A DNA stretch of 64,000 nucleotides from Candidatus Methylomirabilota bacterium. GTDB taxonomy: Bacteria > Methylomirabilota > Methylomirabilia > Rokubacteriales > CSP1-6. The notes under the pieces were generated by a model. The model was not told the origin of the DNA. It was given only the letters and a program-made list of their open reading frames with translations, and searched no databases. Shown piece after piece: positions 58,805 to 64,000 of the stretch (positions are counted from its first letter, which is position 1; each line of letters begins with the position of its first letter). Made by a program: the position numbers and the translations under genes. The DNA lies in contig DATFYA010000003.1 in NCBI GenBank assembly GCA_035315345.1, forward strand, positions 1-64,000, given 5' to 3'.

Positions 58805-58833
58805 TTGAACGGCTCACTACCGCGTGTTACACT
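58805..58833 (+). promoter_or_regulatory. Promoter of rpsO-pnp
   Basis: TTGAAC (58805-58810), 17 nt, TACACT (58828-58833). It starts 5 nt after the ribF stop. The leader of about 105 nt includes a G-run/C-run stem (58918-58932) right before the SD GGGAGG of rpsO. Confidence 0.6.
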
Positions 58834-58945
58834 CCGCTCTGTTCTGACGCGGATTTGAGTGGTCCAACGAACCCGTCCCAACGGAGCCGCGGTCGGGGCC
58901 CTGGGGACGTGGCGATTGGGGGGGGAACCCCCGGGAGGAATCGGC

Positions 58946-59215
58946 ATGCGGCTGTCCCAGGACAAGAAGAAGAGCCTCATCGAGCAGTTCAAGGTGCACG
59001 AGGGCGACACCGGCTCGCCCGAGGTCCAGATCGCGCTGCTTTCCGAGCGCATCAACGGCCTCACCGACCACTTCAAGACCCACCAGAAGGATCACCATTC
59101 CCGTCGCGGGCTGCTGATGCTGATCGGCAAACGCCGGGGCCTTCTCGAGTACCTGCGCAAGAAGGACTCGGAGCGCTACCGAGCGGTCACCGAGAAGCTC
59201 GGGATTCGTAAGTGA
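58946..59215 (+). CDS. rpsO: Ribosomal protein S15
   Basis: An 89-residue protein, the standard S15 length. [20 protein letters not shown] and [20 protein letters not shown] are diagnostic. The ATG at 58946 has GGGAGG 8 nt upstream. pnp is next, the classic rpsO-pnp order. The 120-nt gap to pnp shows no clear hairpin such as the RNase III site known in enterobacteria. Confidence 0.97.
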   Translation: MRLSQDKKKSLIEQFKVHEGDTGSPEVQIALLSERINGLTDHFKTHQKDHHSRRGLLMLIGKRRGLLEYLRKKDSERYRAVTEKLGIRK

Positions 59216-59335
59216 CCGCAGACCCCGATCGGATCGAACTCACGCTCGCCCGGCCCCCTAGGCCTCTTCAGACGAACACTTCTCTTCGAGACGTACCCAC
59301 CAGAGCTGCCACCACAGTTGGAGGACGCTGACCGT

Positions 59336-61476
<2,141 letters not shown>

Positions 61477-61477
<1 letters not shown>

Positions 61478-62736
61478 TGCCCCATCGCAAGAGCGCGCTG
61501 CCCAACGGCATTCGTGTCGTCACGGAGACGATGCCGCATGTGCGCTCGGTGGCGGTCGGCATCTGGGTGGAGACCGGCTCCCGCATGGAGCCGGAGCCGC
61601 TGGGCGGCATCTCCCACCTGATCGAGCACCTGGTCTTCAAGGGCACCGCGTCCCGCTCCGCCGAGGACATCGCCCGGGCGATCGACTCGGTGGGCGGCCA
61701 GATGGACGCGTTCACCGCCAAGGAGCACACCTGCTTCTACGTGAGCGTGCTCGACGAGCACCTGCCCCTCGCCGTCGGGCTGCTCACCGATATCCTGCGC
61801 CACCCGCTGTTCGCGGCGGCGGATATCGAGAAGGAGAAGGCGGTGGTGCTCCAAGAGATCAAGATGGTCGAGGACACTCCCGACGACCTCATCCACGATC
61901 TCTTCGCGGAGCAGATCTGGGCCGACCATCCGCTCGGGCGTCCGATCCTGGGCCGCTGGGACGTGGTCAAGCAGTTCGATCGCGACACCGTGCTCCGCTA
62001 CTTCCAGCGCGAGTACACCCCCGGCCGGATCGTGGTCGCGGTCGCCGGCAACGCGGAGCACGAGCAGGTGGCCGACCTCTTCGCGGCCGGCTTCGACGGT
62101 TGGGGTGAGCCGACCGAGCCGCACCGCGTTGCGCCGCCGGTGATCCGCCCGGGCGTGCACACCGTGCGGAAGAGCCTCGAGCAGGTCCACCTGCTGGTCG
62201 GCCTCCCGGGGGTCGCGGACCTGGCCCCGGAGCGCTACGCCCTCTACCTGCTGAACGACATCGTGGGGGGCAGCATGTCCTCGCGCCTCTTCCAGGAGGT
62301 ACGCGAGCGCCAGGCCCTGGTGTACTCGGTGCACTCCGGCCAGCAGGCCTACCGGGACGTCGGCCTCTTCTACGTGTACGCGGGGACGGACCCGGCGAAT
62401 TTCGGCAAGGTGATGAACGCGCTGATGAAGGAGATCCGCTCGCTGAAGAAGGACGGGGTCACCGCGGACGAGCTGCGCCGCTCCAAGGACCACCTCAAGG
62501 GCAGCCTCATGATCTCGCTCGAGTCCACGTCGTCTCGGATGAATCGCCTGGCTCGGCACGAGATGCGCTTCGGCTCGTTCATGACCATGGACGAGATGCT
62601 GGGCGCCATCGATGCGGTGCGGATGGAGGACGTCGACGCCTTGATCCACCGCGTGCTCGACGAGGAGCAGCTGTCGCTCATGACCCTCGGGGCGGTCAAC
62701 CGCCGGCACTTTCCCCGGGGGCTGTTCCGCTCCTAG
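61477..62736 (+). CDS. M16-family zinc peptidase
   Basis: A 419-residue insulinase-type protease. The inverted zinc motif is HLIEHLVFKGT (HxxEH, about 48-52), with the third ligand in EEIKMVEDTPDDLIHDLF. The second half is a catalytically inactive M16 repeat. It belongs to the PqqL/YmxG group that often follows pnp. Start GTG at the last base of the pnp stop. Substrate unknown. Confidence 0.94.
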
Positions 62737-62747
62737 CGAGGCGCGCC

Positions 62748-64000
62748 ATGATCTCCCGCTACGCGCGGCCCGAGATGGCGAGGATCTGGACGGCGGACGC
62801 GAAATACGAGGCGTGGCTGCAGGTGGAGCTGGCGGTGTGCGAGGTCTACGCGCGCCGCGGGCTCATCCCGGTGGACGCGCTGGGGCGGATCAAGGCCCGG
62901 GCGCGGGTGCAGGCCGCGCGGATCGACGAGATCGAGGCCACCACCCGCCACGACGTCATCGCGTTCCTGACGAACCTGGAGGAGGCGCTGGGGGCCGACT
63001 CGCGCTACGTCCACATGGGGCTCACCTCCTCGGACGTGGTCGACACCGCGCTGGCGCTGCAGCTTCAGCAGGCCTCCGACCTGCTGCTGGCCGGGCTCGA
63101 GCAGTATCGCGGCGCGGTGCGGACGCTGGCGCTGGCGCATCGAGAGACGCTCTGCGTCGGCCGCACGCACGGCATCCACGCCGAGCCCATGGTGTTCGGG
63201 CTCAAGGCCGCGCTCTGGTACAGCGAGGCCGGCCGCAACATCGAACGGCTGAGGCGGGCCCGCGAGGCGGTGCGGGTGGGCAAGCTGTCCGGGGCGGTGG
63301 GGACCTTCGCCCACGTGGACCCCGACGTCGAGGAGGAGGCCTGCCGGCTGCTCGGCCTGGAGGCGGACCCCATCTCGAACCAGATCGTGCAGCGCGATCG
63401 GCACGCCGAGTTCTCGGCCACCCTGGCGATCATCGGGGCCTCGCTCGAGAAGGTGGCCACCGAGATTCGCTCGCTCCAGCGCACCGAGGTCCTGGAGGCG
63501 GAGGAGCCGTTCACCGCCGGCCAGAAGGGCTCGAGCGCGATGCCGCACAAGCGCAACCCGGTCTCGTGCGAGCAGGTGTGCGGCCTGGCCCGGCTGGTCC
63601 GCACCAACGCGCTCGCCGCGGTCGAGAACGTGGCGCTCTGGCACGAGCGCGACATCAGCCACTCGTCGGTGGAGCGGGTGATCCTGCCCGACTCCACCTG
63701 CCTCGTGGACTACATGCTCCACCAGATGACGCGGATCCTGGACGGCCTGCAGGTGTACCCGGAGCGCATGCGGGAGAACATGGACCGGAGCTTCGGCCTC
63801 CTGTTCTCCCAGCGCGTGCTCCTCAAGCTGACCGACAGAGGGCTGCCCCGGCAGAAGGCCTACGAGATGGTGCAGCGCAACGCGATGACCGCGTGGCGGG
63901 AGCGCACCGCGTTCCACGACCTCCTCGCCGCCGACCGGGAGATCGGGGCGCACCTGACCGCGGCCGAGCTGTCCGAGTGCTTCGATCCGGCCTGGTACCT
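62748..64000 (+). CDS. purB: Adenylosuccinate lyase (3' end cut by window edge)
   Basis: An open frame of 417 codons that runs off the right edge. ISRYARPEMARIWT is the start; GLTSSDVVDTALALQL and GRTHGIHAEPMVFGLK are substrate motifs, and SSAMPHKRNPVSCEQV is the signature loop of the fumarase/aspartase superfamily. The last residues (SECFDPAWYL) match the usual C-terminus, so very few codons are missing. It splits SAICAR and adenylosuccinate in purine synthesis. Confidence 0.95.
   Translation, partial: MISRYARPEMARIWTADAKYEAWLQVELAVCEVYARRGLIPVDALGRIKARARVQAARIDEIEATTRHDVIAFLTNLEEALGADSRYVHMGLTSSDVVDTALALQLQQASDLLLAGLEQYRGAVRTLALAHRETLCVGRTHGIHAEPMVFGLKAALWYSEAGRNIERLRRAREAVRVGKLSGAVGTFAHVDPDVEEEACRLLGLEADPISNQIVQRDRHAEFSATLAIIGASLEKVATEIRSLQRTEVLEAEEPFTAGQKGSSAMPHKRNPVSCEQVCGLARLVRTNALAAVENVALWHERDISHSSVERVILPDSTCLVDYMLHQMTRILDGLQVYPERMRENMDRSFGLLFSQRVLLKLTDRGLPRQKAYEMVQRNAMTAWRERTAFHDLLAADREIGAHLTAAELSECFDPAWY

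Overview
The window is a GC-rich, gene-dense stretch of bacterial chromosome, mostly one strand, with short gaps and many ATGA or GTGA overlaps. No rRNA, tRNA, insertion sequence, prophage or CRISPR array was seen. The gene set fits a free-living, high-GC Gram-negative lineage. Pointers are an Isc Fe-S operon, an F420-type LLM oxidoreductase, several acyl-CoA genes, a dxr-type isoprenoid pathway and the rpsB-tsf-pyrH-frr-uppS-cdsA-dxr-rseP order. My best guess is a deep-branching group such as Rokubacteria/Methylomirabilota or a deltaproteobacterial relative. This is an inference from style and gene order, not a phylogeny.

Layout. (1) 2-8996: a MoxR AAA ATPase (cut by the left edge), a membrane protein, a DUF58 protein, a 1463-residue protein with three VWA domains, and a lipoprotein-like TPR protein. 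(2) 9184-10662: an orphan type IV pilin-like protein and a GalT-like protein whose nucleophilic His is replaced by Tyr. (3) 10734-16373: an isc operon (Rrf2/IscR, IscS-like, IscU, IscA, HscB, HscA, Fdx, IscX) behind a promoter with an IscR type-1-like operator. Its IscS has lost the PLP lysine (Met) and the PLP-stacking His (Gln) but keeps the catalytic Cys loop. (4) 16375-19527: three small DsrE/F/H-like genes on the minus strand, a second cysteine desulfurase with an intact active site, a NifU/IscU remnant, serine acetyltransferase and a small HTH protein. (5) 19550-30780: DNA polymerase IV, two ferritin-like proteins, and an acyl-CoA cluster (biotin carboxylase, acyl-CoA ligase, SDR, acyl-CoA dehydrogenase, 71-residue biotinyl carrier, DinB-fold protein, carboxyltransferase, LLM oxidoreductase). 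(6) 30817-37852: the housekeeping sigma factor and a YceI protein on the minus strand, then malic enzyme, glycosyltransferase, aminotransferase, HIT protein and endonuclease III. (7) 38030-64000: a long housekeeping block, rplM-rpsI-argC-argJ-rpsB-tsf-pyrH-frr-uppS-cdsA-dxr-rseP-ferredoxin-proS, rimP-nusA-ylxR-infB-DUF503-rbfA-nrnA-truB-ribF, rpsO-pnp-M16 peptidase-purB (cut by the right edge).

How the genes work together. The most unusual part is 10.7-19.3 kb. A complete Isc scaffold/chaperone set is paired with an IscS that, by sequence, cannot form the normal internal aldimine. A canonical desulfurase, DsrE-family sulfur carriers and the enzyme of the first step of cysteine synthesis lie next door. 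A simple reading is that sulfur mobilisation has moved to the second enzyme, and the IscS-like protein is kept as a scaffold, regulator or altered enzyme. Several genes without a Shine-Dalgarno sequence have a -10-like box 7-9 nt before the start codon, which suggests leaderless transcripts.
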